Source: Mycobacterium sp. 236(2023) (GTDB lineage Bacteria; Actinomycetota; Actinomycetes; Mycobacteriales; Mycobacteriaceae). Taken from it: a stretch of DNA of 64,000 bases. Below the pieces are notes generated by a model, which made no database searches, was not told the origin of the DNA, and saw nothing but the letters and a program-made list of their open reading frames with translations. The stretch covers positions 124,001-188,000 of the forward strand of contig NZ_JARSBP010000002.1 of NCBI RefSeq assembly GCF_029623955.1, written 5' to 3'. Both the position numbers and the translations under genes were made by a program. Shown one piece after another: positions 56,397 through 64,000 of the stretch. Every line of letters starts with the position of its first letter. Within the stretch, counting starts at the first letter, position 1.

Positions 56397-57377
56397 GTGG
56401 GAAATCACTTTGTCGTTGATGCCGGCGTGTTACAGGTCGGGCCGCTGAAGCCGTCGCTCGCGCGCACCCTCGCCGACGACTACAAGGCGCAGGTGCTGCC
56501 CGATGCGGCCGCCGACCGCGCGGACTTCCTGGCGCGGCACGGCGCCGACTTCACGGTCGCGGTGACGTCGGGCCGCACGGGCGTCGATGCCGCGCTGATG
56601 AGCGCTCTGCCCAATCTCGGCGCGGTGGTGAATTTCGGCGTCGGCTACGACACCACCGACGTCGACGCCGCTGGAACTCGGGGCGTCGGGGTGAGTAATA
56701 CCCCCGACGTCCTGACGGACTGTGTCGCGGACACGGCCGTCGGATTGACGATCGACACGCTGCGGCAGTTCTCCGCCGCGGATCGTTACGTGCGTGCCGG
56801 CCGGTGGCCGGTCGACGGCAATTACCCCTTGACCCGCCGGGTGAGCGACACCCGGGTGGGCATCATCGGCCTGGGTCGCATCGGCAAAGCAATTGCCCTG
56901 CGACTCAGTGCCTTTGGCTGCTCCATCAGTTACCACAACCGCAACGAGATCGCCGACTCGCCCTACACCTACGCCGCGTCGCCGGTCGAGCTGGCTCGCG
57001 GGGTCGACGTGCTGATCATCGCCGCGGCCGGCGGAAATGGCACCCGCAATCTGGTGGACGCCGAGGTCATCGACGCGCTCGGCCCGCAGGGCTACCTGAT
57101 TAACATCGCCCGCGGCAGCGTCGTCGACCAGGACGCGCTGGTCTCGGCGTTGGTGGACCGTCGCCTCGCCGGCGCCGGCCTCGACGTGTTCACCGACGAG
57201 CCACAGGTGCCCGAGGCGCTGCTGGGCCTCGACAACGTCGTGCTGCTCCCGCACGTGGGCAGCGGCACCGAGGAGACCCGCGCGGCGATGGAAGAGCTGA
57301 CGCTGCGCAACCTCGACATCTTCCTGAAGACGGGCGAGCTCGTCACGCCCGTCCCCATCCCCGTCTCCGCGAAATAG
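56397..57377 (+). CDS. D-isomer-specific 2-hydroxyacid dehydrogenase
   Basis: A 326-residue dehydrogenase of the glyoxylate/hydroxypyruvate reductase type. NAD motif GLGRIGKAIALR near 157, catalytic R in INIARGSVVDQDALV, E in DVFTDEPQVPE and H in LLPHVGSGTEE are all present. GTG 56397 start. It is divergent from the ABC importer operon and could process the same imported acid. It ends in a hairpin facing the convergent oxidoreductase. Confidence 0.87.
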   Translation: MGNHFVVDAGVLQVGPLKPSLARTLADDYKAQVLPDAAADRADFLARHGADFTVAVTSGRTGVDAALMSALPNLGAVVNFGVGYDTTDVDAAGTRGVGVSNTPDVLTDCVADTAVGLTIDTLRQFSAADRYVRAGRWPVDGNYPLTRRVSDTRVGIIGLGRIGKAIALRLSAFGCSISYHNRNEIADSPYTYAASPVELARGVDVLIIAAAGGNGTRNLVDAEVIDALGPQGYLINIARGSVVDQDALVSALVDRRLAGAGLDVFTDEPQVPEALLGLDNVVLLPHVGSGTEETRAAMEELTLRNLDIFLKTGELVTPVPIPVSAK

Positions 57378-57388
57378 CATTCCGGGTC

Positions 57389-57408
57389 GCGATCAGTCCC
57401 CCGATCGC
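57389..57408. terminator. Bidirectional hairpin between convergent genes
   Basis: GCGATC at 57389-57394 pairs with GATCGC at 57403-57408 around AGTCCCCC. It lies between two converging stop codons. Confidence 0.45.
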
Positions 57409-57424
57409 AGCCCTGGCTTCACGC

Positions 57425-58417
57425 TCATGATGCGGCCGGTAGCTCCACGGTGTCACCCGCCACGTCGATGGCGACCTTGCCGCGCAGCGCATACGAGCGC
57501 CTGTTCTCCAGAAGTGCGTGCGCCTCGCCCACGCGTGCGAGCGGAAGCGTCGCGCCGATCACCGGCTTGACGAGGCCACGCTCGACCAGCGTGGTGAGTG
57601 CGTCCAGCTTTCCCCGGTTCTGTCGTGTGAAGACGAAGTGATAGGCGGCGTTGCGGCCCCACGCCTCGAAGAGGTTCTGTGGTCGCGCGATGTCGACGAT
57701 GCTGACGACGCGTCCGCCGTCGGCCAGTGCCAGCGGGCTTTGGGTGAGCGTGTCGCCGCCGATCGTGTCGAAGACGACGTCGACCCCCTTGCCGCGCGTC
57801 ACCTCGGCTACGGTGTCGACGTAGTCCCCGGACGCATAGTCGACCACCACATCCGCGCCGAGAGAGCGCACGAACTCGTCGTCGCCGGCCCTCGCGGTGG
57901 CGATCACCCTCGCTCCCATGGCTTTCGCGACCTGGACTGCGATCGTGCCCACGCCGCCCGCGCCGCCATGGATGAGGACCGTCTCGCCGACGGTGAGCTG
58001 GGCTCGCGTCACGAGGGATTCCCAGACCGTTCCACCGACCAGGGTCAGGCTCGCCGCCTCGAGATGGCTGAGGTTCTCGGGCTTGCGCCCGACCAGGTCG
58101 ACGTCGGCGACGTGCTGCTCGGCGTAGGAGCCCGGACCACCGAAGATCTGGGGCGTGTAGTACACGGCGTCGCCTGCGTGGAACTCGGTCACGTGAAAGC
58201 CGACCTCCTCGATCACACCGGAGATGTCGTGACCGATGATCGCAGGCAGCGGAACAAGATCCGCGTAGTCTCCGCGACGAATTTGATAGTCGAGGGGGTT
58301 GACGGCGGTGGCGTGGATGCGCACCCGCACCTGGCGGGGGCCGACGTGCGGCACCGAGACGTCGGACAGCTCGAAGGCGTCGGTTCCGCCGAAACGTGTG
58401 AGCACAACAGCTTTCAT
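57425..58417 (-). CDS. Zinc-independent quinone oxidoreductase (MDR family)
   Basis: A 330-residue medium-chain dehydrogenase/reductase. The N-terminal GroES-like domain ([17 protein letters not shown]) is followed by the NADPH motif [26 protein letters not shown] (about 147-172). No cysteine-rich zinc lobe is present, so it is of quinone reductase/crotonyl type. ATG 58417 is preferred since GAGAGA precedes it. It follows the Rieske-TPP gene by 14 bases and is the last gene of that operon. Confidence 0.88.
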   Translation of the reverse strand: MKAVVLTRFGGTDAFELSDVSVPHVGPRQVRVRIHATAVNPLDYQIRRGDYADLVPLPAIIGHDISGVIEEVGFHVTEFHAGDAVYYTPQIFGGPGSYAEQHVADVDLVGRKPENLSHLEAASLTLVGGTVWESLVTRAQLTVGETVLIHGGAGGVGTIAVQVAKAMGARVIATARAGDDEFVRSLGADVVVDYASGDYVDTVAEVTRGKGVDVVFDTIGGDTLTQSPLALADGGRVVSIVDIARPQNLFEAWGRNAAYHFVFTRQNRGKLDALTTLVERGLVKPVIGATLPLARVGEAHALLENRRSYALRGKVAIDVAGDTVELPAAS

Positions 58418-58431
58418 CGAATCTCTCATTT

Positions 58432-60384
58432 CTAGTGCGATGCGGGGTCGGTCCTGATCTCCACCATGGCGGGGCCGGGGTGATCGAGTGCCTCGGCGAT
58501 CGCGGTCACGAGGTCGGCCCGATCGCTGACACGCCTGCCGTAGGCGCCGCAGTCACGGGCCAACGCGGCGAAGTCGGGATTCAGCAGCGACGTCTGCCAG
58601 ACCGCGTACTCGGCGCTGCGCTGCTCTTCGCTGATCTTGGCGAGTTCGCCGTTGTTCAGCAGGATGTGGGTGATATTCATGCCGTACTTGACGGCCGTGG
58701 TGAACTCGGCGAGGTACTGGCCGAAACCGCCGTCACCGGTGACCGCGATGACGGGACGGTCGGGCGCCGCTGCCCACGCCCCCAGAGCTGCCGGAATTCC
58801 GAAGCCGATCGAACCGAGATACCCCGACATGAGAACCGCTTGTGACGTCGGTTCGAAGTATCGTCCGAACGAGTAGGCGTGGTTGCCGACGTCGACCGTC
58901 AGGACGGCATTCTCAGGTGTCAGGCCATTCAGCTCGTGGAAGACAGCAGCGGCAGACACCCGCCCGCCGGCCGGGGTCGCAGACGCGCGGCGGGCCTTCT
59001 CCGTGCGCCAGACCGCCCAGCGTTCGGCGATCTCGGGGCGTTGGTCGATGATCGACGGGTGGAGGTGGAGGCCCTCTGCCATCGCTTGCGCGGTGACGCC
59101 GACGTCGCCGAGCACCGGCACCGTCACGGGCCGGAACCGGCCGAGCATCAGCGGATCCGTGTCCACCTGCACAGTGGGTTTGTAGGGGGAGATGCCGCTG
59201 TGGTTCGAGAACGAGGCGCCGAACACCAGCAGGAAGTCTGCCTTGTTCATCATCCAGGAGGCGACGGGTGTTCCGGAACGGCCGAGCACGCCGCACGCCA
59301 GTGGGTGCCTGTCGGAGATCTGTCCCTTGGCCTTGAAAGTCGTCAGAATCGGCGCATGTAATCGCTCAGCTAGTGAAATAACGTGAGCCATATCGTCTTT
59401 GGCGCCGGCACCCACCACGATGACGGGCCGGGTTGCCGCAGCGATCCGGGTGAGGGCATCTCCGAGCGCCTGCGCGGGCGGACCGACGCGAAGGTCGGGC
59501 ATCCGTCCGATGGGGCTGACGGCGGGTTGTTGCGGTGCCGGGAGTACCTGCACCTCGTCGGGCAGCACGAGGTGTCCGACTCCGCGCCTGAGCACGGCGT
59601 GCTTGATTGCCATCGCCATCAGTTCGGCGTGGTCGGACCCCGAACGGACCATGGACGAATAGGTGGACACGTCCGCAAACGCGGCGAGTAGATCGATGTC
59701 CTGGAAGGCGCCTTTGCCTGCGACGGCTGAATCCACGTTGCCGGACAGCGCCAGCACCGGCGCACGATCTGCCTTCGCGTCGTAAAGACCCGTCAGCAAG
59801 TTCGTCGAACCTGGTCCCGCGATACCGAAGCATGCCGCAGGCCTGCCGGTGATCTTCTCGTACGCCGATGCCGCAAAGGCAGCCGCCCCCTCGTGGCGGA
59901 TACCGAAATAGCGCAATCTGCCGGCGTTCTCGGCGCGGTGCATCGCCTCTGCCATACCGAGATTCGAATGGCCGACCATCCCGAAAACCGTGTCGATTCC
60001 CCAGTCGGTCATCGTCTCGATCAGCACGTCGCTGACTGTACGAACGTGGGGTGCAGGTGGTGGCGTGCCGACGTAGACGCCGTCCGCGCGGACCTCGACA
60101 GGGTAGGTCGGGACGTCGAAATCGGGCCCGCCCGCGGCTTCACCGGTGAAGGGGTCGAAGTCGAAGCCGTGCCAGGGGCACCGGATCTTGCCGTTCTCCA
60201 AGGTGCCCTGCCCCAGTGGCCCGCCTTGATGGGGGCAGCGGTTGTCGATGGCGCCGAACTCACCGCCCAATTTGGTCAGTGCGACGGACTTCCGACCGAC
60301 GGGGCATACCTCCACCTCGCCCTCGTCGAGTGAGTCCGGGTCGATCGCTCTGTGCCACTGCGTCTCTCGTTGATCGGAACTCAC
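58432..60384 (-). CDS. Rieske domain fused to a thiamine-diphosphate enzyme
   Basis: A 650-residue fusion. Residues about 8-108 form a Rieske [2Fe-2S] domain with ligands C50, H52, C69 and H72 (RCPHQG and CPWHGF). From about 113 a full acetolactate-synthase/pyruvate-oxidase-type TPP enzyme follows: E165 ([10 protein letters not shown]) is the catalytic glutamate, and G550-D551-G552 starts the TPP motif ending LLNNGE. The TPP part probably decarboxylates a 2-oxoacid, and the Rieske centre may carry electrons to or from it. The GTG 60384 overlaps the upstream stop (GTGA). I know of no characterised protein with this fusion. Confidence 0.85.
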   Translation of the reverse strand: MSSDQRETQWHRAIDPDSLDEGEVEVCPVGRKSVALTKLGGEFGAIDNRCPHQGGPLGQGTLENGKIRCPWHGFDFDPFTGEAAGGPDFDVPTYPVEVRADGVYVGTPPPAPHVRTVSDVLIETMTDWGIDTVFGMVGHSNLGMAEAMHRAENAGRLRYFGIRHEGAAAFAASAYEKITGRPAACFGIAGPGSTNLLTGLYDAKADRAPVLALSGNVDSAVAGKGAFQDIDLLAAFADVSTYSSMVRSGSDHAELMAMAIKHAVLRRGVGHLVLPDEVQVLPAPQQPAVSPIGRMPDLRVGPPAQALGDALTRIAAATRPVIVVGAGAKDDMAHVISLAERLHAPILTTFKAKGQISDRHPLACGVLGRSGTPVASWMMNKADFLLVFGASFSNHSGISPYKPTVQVDTDPLMLGRFRPVTVPVLGDVGVTAQAMAEGLHLHPSIIDQRPEIAERWAVWRTEKARRASATPAGGRVSAAAVFHELNGLTPENAVLTVDVGNHAYSFGRYFEPTSQAVLMSGYLGSIGFGIPAALGAWAAAPDRPVIAVTGDGGFGQYLAEFTTAVKYGMNITHILLNNGELAKISEEQRSAEYAVWQTSLLNPDFAALARDCGAYGRRVSDRADLVTAIAEALDHPGPAMVEIRTDPASH

Positions 60385-62006
60385 AGCGGCGTCACTCCTG
60401 CGTAGGGGACCCCGCTCAGATAGGCGAAGTCGCGGTCGAACGTGATGAGATCGTCGAGCTGGAAGTCGGCGAGGCGCCGGTGACCACATGCCCTGGCGAG
60501 AATGGTCATCAGCTCGACGGTGGACTGCAGAAAGCGGTGCAGGCGTTGCGCGGCCAGCGTCACGGGTAGCCGGTCACGGAGGTGGGGCTGCTGGGTGGCG
60601 ATCCCCACCGGACAGGCGTTGCTGTTGCACGCGCGCATGCCCACGCACCCGATGGCCTGGAGCGCCGAGTTGGACAGCCCGATGGCATCTGCGCCCAGTG
60701 CCAGTGCCTTGACCATGTCGGCTGCGGTGCGGATTCCCCCGGTGACGGCGAGGGTGACGTCGTGGGCCGCGGACGCGGTCAGGTGCCGCCGTGCCCTGGC
60801 GAGTGCGGGGATCGTCGGGACGGAGATGTTGTCGCGGAACAGGGTTGGTGCCGCCCCTGTTCCTCCGCCGCGACCGTCGAGGATCAGGTAGTCGACGCCG
60901 ATCGTCAGCGCCGCGTCGATGTCGTGTTCGATCTGCTGCGCACTCAACTTGTATCCGACGGGAATGCCGCCGGAGGCTTCGCGCACCTGTGCGGCGAAAT
61001 CGCGGAACTGGTCGAGCGCGGTCCAATCGGGAAACCGGGCGGGAGAGATCGCGGCGGTTCCCTCCGGAAGGCCTCGTACCGCGGCGATCTTGCCGGTCAC
61101 CTTGCTTCCGGGCAGGTGACCGCCGGTTCCGGTCTTGGCGCCCTGGCCGCCTTTGAAGTGAAAGGCCTGCACCTTCTGCAGATGCCGGAGATCCCACCCG
61201 AAGCGGGCCGAGGCGAGCTCGTAGAGGTAGCGCGAGTTGCGCTGTTGTTCTTCGGGGAGCATGCCGCCTTCGCCGGAACATATTCCGGTGCCTGCCATTT
61301 GCGAGCCCTCCGCCAGCGCCACTTTGGCCTCCTCCGACAGTGCGCCGAAGCTCATATCGCTGACGAACAGCGGAATATCCAGCACCAGTGGCTTTTTGGC
61401 GGCCGGCCCGATGACGGTCTCGGTGGTGACCGGTTCGTCCTCCAGTAGCGGCAATCGGGCCAGCTGCGCCGTCACCAACTGGATCGACTCCCACTTCGGC
61501 AACTGATCCCTGGGCACGCCCATGGCGGCCATCGGTCCGTGGTGGCCGACCCTGTCGAGACCGTGCGCGGCAAGCTCGTGGATGTGCGTGACGTAGGGCT
61601 CGTCGGGGGAGTCGGCCGGCTTGATCCAGCGCCCCTGATAGCCGTCGTCGGCGTACGCCACCGGATCGGCACGCTTGAACTCCGCCACCGAGGACTCGTC
61701 CAGGTACACGGCGCCGTCGGCGACCCAGGCGCGAAACGTGTTGAGCGACACCGCTGGGTTCACGGGTGAGACGCCCGTCTCGGCGTCGTAACGCCAGCCG
61801 TGCAACCCGCACACGACCAGGTTGCCGTCGACGTGCCCGTCCCCCAGTAGTGCTCCCCGATGTGGGCACCGCCCGTGCAGGGCTGACACGCTGTCACCTC
61901 GGCGGATGAGGATGATGTCCACACCATCGACCGACACGGGATGGGGCCGGTCAAGCGTCAGGTCATCAAAAGACGCCACCCGCACTGCATTGGCGGTACC
62001 CGTCAT
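60381..62006 (-). CDS. Rieske domain fused to an FMN glutamate-synthase-like domain
   Basis: A 541-residue fusion. The N-terminal Rieske domain (about 8-105) has ligands C47, H49, C66, H69 (RCPHRG and CGLHGW). Residues about 150-500 resemble the FMN-binding synthase domain of glutamate synthase, with GSKVTGKIAAVRGLPEGTAAISPA, VDYLILDGRGGGTGAAPTLF and the 3Fe-4S pattern C454-x5-C460-x4-C465 (ending CPVGIATQ). There is no glutaminase domain, so it would not use glutamine as an ammonia donor. ATG 62006 is in an ATGA overlap with the DUF5996 gene. Confidence 0.85.
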   Translation of the reverse strand: MTGTANAVRVASFDDLTLDRPHPVSVDGVDIILIRRGDSVSALHGRCPHRGALLGDGHVDGNLVVCGLHGWRYDAETGVSPVNPAVSLNTFRAWVADGAVYLDESSVAEFKRADPVAYADDGYQGRWIKPADSPDEPYVTHIHELAAHGLDRVGHHGPMAAMGVPRDQLPKWESIQLVTAQLARLPLLEDEPVTTETVIGPAAKKPLVLDIPLFVSDMSFGALSEEAKVALAEGSQMAGTGICSGEGGMLPEEQQRNSRYLYELASARFGWDLRHLQKVQAFHFKGGQGAKTGTGGHLPGSKVTGKIAAVRGLPEGTAAISPARFPDWTALDQFRDFAAQVREASGGIPVGYKLSAQQIEHDIDAALTIGVDYLILDGRGGGTGAAPTLFRDNISVPTIPALARARRHLTASAAHDVTLAVTGGIRTAADMVKALALGADAIGLSNSALQAIGCVGMRACNSNACPVGIATQQPHLRDRLPVTLAAQRLHRFLQSTVELMTILARACGHRRLADFQLDDLITFDRDFAYLSGVPYAGVTPL

Positions 62007-62947
62007 CGCGGCAAGACTTTGTGCGTCCAGCGGCCAGGGTCGCCTTCGAGATTGTGTCGATCCCATCCCATCAAGTCGGCGGCCGCGCCATAGGTGAACT
62101 CGAGGAACTCCATCACCGCCGCGTCGGGGTCGTCGGCCTGGCGTGCAACCTCATACGGCAACAGGTACTGCCGCAGGCCGGTGTCGTAGACGACACCGTC
62201 GGGCGGCGTGGCCGCATCGGCGTAGCCGGCCGGTTCGGGATAGGCGTACGAGTAGAACGCGCCCTCGGCCGCGCCGCCGGGCCAGAATCCGCAACTGCTC
62301 AGTTCGTGCGAATATCCTTCCTCCATCACCCAGTCGCCGCAGTTCGGCACCCCTCCGGGATGCCGGGGTGCGAGGCGACCCGAGAATCGGGTGCAGGCCA
62401 GATCGAAAGAACCCCAGAAGAAGTGGACAGGGCTGACCTTGCCGATGAACCGGGCGCGGAATCGGCCGATGACACGGTCGGCCTGGATCAGCTGTCGCCA
62501 GAAGGCCTCGGCTGCGACGGGGTCGTAACCGATGTGCGTGTCCTCGACGAAGGGAATGGCTGGGTGTACTTCGTTGGGGCCGTCCGAGATTCGCGTCTCG
62601 ACACCCAGATCGCCGAGAGCATCCAGAAGTCCACGGTGGAAGTTGGCCACGGAGACGCCGCGCAGATCGATGGCGGCGGCACCGCCGTCACTCACACGCA
62701 CCGTGAGCACGTGGTCGACGAAGTCGAACTCCATGTCGAAGGAACCGGTCCCCACCGGGATCGCGGATGTCGTCAATCCTCGTGGCGACACGTAGAGCGG
62801 CACCTGCCACCAATGATTGAGCAACGGTGCGTGGGCCAGTCGCACCTTTCCGACGATCTGGCTCCACATGTGCAGCGACCTGCGTGTCGGCTCCCAGTCA
62901 TCGACGAGTAGCGCCGGCCAGCCTTCACCCGTTGGGGTGTCGGTCAT
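62003..62947 (-). CDS. DUF5996-family protein
   Basis: A 314-residue soluble protein. Family-typical stretches are HMWSQIVGKVRLAHAPLLNHWWQ split by aromatic residues, FWGSFDLACTRFSGR and GFWPGGAAEGAFYSYAYPEP. It is rich in tryptophan and histidine and has no membrane helix or signal peptide. Function unknown. It lies between the sigma factor (36 bases upstream) and the Rieske-synthase fusion (four-base overlap), so it belongs to the redox operon and may be a further enzyme or a substrate-binding protein. Confidence 0.8.
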   Translation of the reverse strand: MTDTPTGEGWPALLVDDWEPTRRSLHMWSQIVGKVRLAHAPLLNHWWQVPLYVSPRGLTTSAIPVGTGSFDMEFDFVDHVLTVRVSDGGAAAIDLRGVSVANFHRGLLDALGDLGVETRISDGPNEVHPAIPFVEDTHIGYDPVAAEAFWRQLIQADRVIGRFRARFIGKVSPVHFFWGSFDLACTRFSGRLAPRHPGGVPNCGDWVMEEGYSHELSSCGFWPGGAAEGAFYSYAYPEPAGYADAATPPDGVVYDTGLRQYLLPYEVARQADDPDAAVMEFLEFTYGAAADLMGWDRHNLEGDPGRWTHKVLPR

Positions 62948-62983
62948 TCGAACCTCCCTGTTGTTGTGGAGCTGATGTCGGAA

Positions 62984-63625
62984 CTACCCCGCCCGGTGTA
63001 CTCCGCTGTACCCGCGGTCGGCGGCGAGTGCGGCCAGCAGGACGCGCAGCCGAGATCGGCCGCGGTGAATGCGTGACATGACGGTTCCGATTGGTGTGCA
63101 CATGATTTCGCTGATATCCCGGTACGTGAGACCAGCGACGTCGGCGTAGTACACCGTCATGCGGAATTCGGCGGGCAAAGCGTCCAGCGCGCTCTTGATG
63201 TCTTCGTCGGGCAGCATCTCCAACACCTCCACCTCCGCCGAGCGCAGTGCTCGCGGTGAACGCTCGACGTCTGCCATCTGCTGGAAGGCGGAGTCCGTGG
63301 CGGTGTGTACTTCGGTGGGCCGTCGCGTGCGCTTGCGGTAATCGCTGATGTGAGCATTGGTCTGGATGCGAAAAAGCCACCCTTTGAGGTTCGTCCCTCG
63401 CTGGAAGGTCCTGAAGTTCGCAAACGCGCGAATCATGGTTTCCTGCACCAGGTCCTCGGCGTCGGCGCGTTGGAGCGTCATTCGGGCGGCCCCACCCAAG
63501 AGCGTGTCCAGCAGCGGGATCACGTCGCGTTCGAACCGCGCTGCGAGTTCGGTGTCCGTCTCGTCCGTCAGCGCAACGGAGTTGCTCGTGATGATCTGTG
63601 GTGCAGTGCTTTCGAGGTCTGTCAT
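62984..63625 (-). CDS. SigH-like ECF RNA polymerase sigma factor
   Basis: A 213-residue ECF sigma factor resembling mycobacterial SigH/streptomycete SigR. Region 2 contains [21 protein letters not shown] and [21 protein letters not shown]; region 4 contains [27 protein letters not shown]. SigH is normally encoded beside its zinc anti-sigma factor RshA (a CHCC protein), but no such gene follows here. The gene overlaps a SnoaL-like gene upstream (ATGA) and leads straight into the DUF5996/Rieske genes, so it probably transcribes its own operon under redox stress. Confidence 0.88.
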   Translation of the reverse strand: MTDLESTAPQIITSNSVALTDETDTELAARFERDVIPLLDTLLGGAARMTLQRADAEDLVQETMIRAFANFRTFQRGTNLKGWLFRIQTNAHISDYRKRTRRPTEVHTATDSAFQQMADVERSPRALRSAEVEVLEMLPDEDIKSALDALPAEFRMTVYYADVAGLTYRDISEIMCTPIGTVMSRIHRGRSRLRVLLAALAADRGYSGVHRAG

Positions 63626-64000
63626 GGATTTCCGGCGGCGGGCAGGAGGCGTTCGTGTAGTGCGATGACGGCTTGCATCGGCCGCAGGTGAATCGACAGC
63701 GAACCGACCTTGCCCTCGGTGTTGATGCCGATCAGGTCGACGCCGCTGAGCTCCGTCGTCCCTATCCTGATGTCCGTCGCGACTGCAAAGGATCCGTCTC
63801 CCGAGATGATGTGGGTGACCGTGAGCTCGTCGATGACGTCGAGGAGCCGAGCCACTGCTTTGGCGACCTGCTCTCGGCCGACGACGGGATCAATGTCGAT
63901 CGGGCTCTCGAGAATCACGTATTCGGCGAATCGCGCGGCGGCGCGCGTGGCATCGCGGGCTTGTAGAGGCGTCAAGAACGCCGATAGTGCTGCTGGAATC
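63622..64000 (-). CDS. SnoaL-like (NTF2-fold) protein, 5' end outside the window
   Basis: A partial gene. The visible C-terminal 125 residues show an NTF2/SnoaL-like alternation ([51 protein letters not shown]). The frame stays open to the window edge (upstream codons read IPAALSAF), so the internal TTG at 63975 is not the likely start. It overlaps the sigma-factor start by four bases. In ECF41 sigma factors a SnoaL-type domain is a C-terminal extension; here it is a separate gene. Confidence 0.7.
   Translation of the reverse strand, partial: IPAALSAFLTPLQARDATRAAARFAEYVILESPIDIDPVVGREQVAKAVARLLDVIDELTVTHIISGDGSFAVATDIRIGTTELSGVDLIGINTEGKVGSLSIHLRPMQAVIALHERLLPAAGNP

Overview
The window is high-GC DNA with many GTG starts and tightly overlapping same-strand genes. 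It reads as the chromosome of a fast-growing mycobacterium (Mycolicibacterium-like). Markers are a complete mce/yrbE operon, menJ, a mycobacterial mannosyltransferase (mgtA), an F420-type oxidoreductase, and a gene order that follows M. tuberculosis Rv0551c-Rv0566c (fadD8, menC, bpoC, menD, Rv0556, mgtA, menG, menJ, grcC1, htpX, gpsA, yajQ) with several local insertions. Assignments rest on reading the sequence and on remembered family knowledge; no database search was run.

Layout. 1-4000: a GntR regulator, fadD8 with a KstR-like box, a YciI-type protein, a TetR regulator and a small membrane protein. 4000-15300: an mce operon (yrbEA, yrbEB, mceA-F, an Mce-associated membrane protein and two secreted proteins) behind a palindrome that overlaps its probable promoter. 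15300-18560: an MpaB/DUF2236 protein, a TetR regulator with a probable operator, and an acyl-CoA ligase. 18560-19380: a guanidine-III riboswitch before paired small multidrug resistance (SMR) exporter genes. 19380-34000: the menaquinone and prenyl block (menC, bpoC, menD, menG, menJ, grcC1) interleaved with DJ-1-fold proteins, mgtA, a DsbA-like lipoprotein, hydrolases and htpX. A short structured repeat follows three of the stop codons here.

34000-46600: secreted and surface proteins, namely a GH16-like enzyme and a sorbosone-dehydrogenase-like propeller that carry the same acidic linker and cadherin-like module, plus two paralogous small secreted proteins. Also here are gpsA, yajQ, tRNA-Tyr, a CsbD gene, two SDRs, an AraC regulator and a DUF7159-type protein. 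46600-56100: one minus-strand block with a peptide-type ABC importer, a TauE/SafE permease, an IclR regulator, glucarate dehydratase and a 2-hydroxyacid dehydrogenase, which looks like an acid-sugar utilisation locus. A divergent second 2-hydroxyacid dehydrogenase follows.

57400-64000: the most unusual locus, a minus-strand operon that runs off the window. Its order is SnoaL-like protein, SigH-like ECF sigma factor, DUF5996 protein, Rieske-glutamate-synthase-like fusion, Rieske-TPP-enzyme fusion, quinone oxidoreductase. Two different catalytic domains each carry an N-terminal Rieske domain in adjacent overlapping genes under a sigma factor with no visible anti-sigma partner. This is the best candidate for an undescribed redox system.
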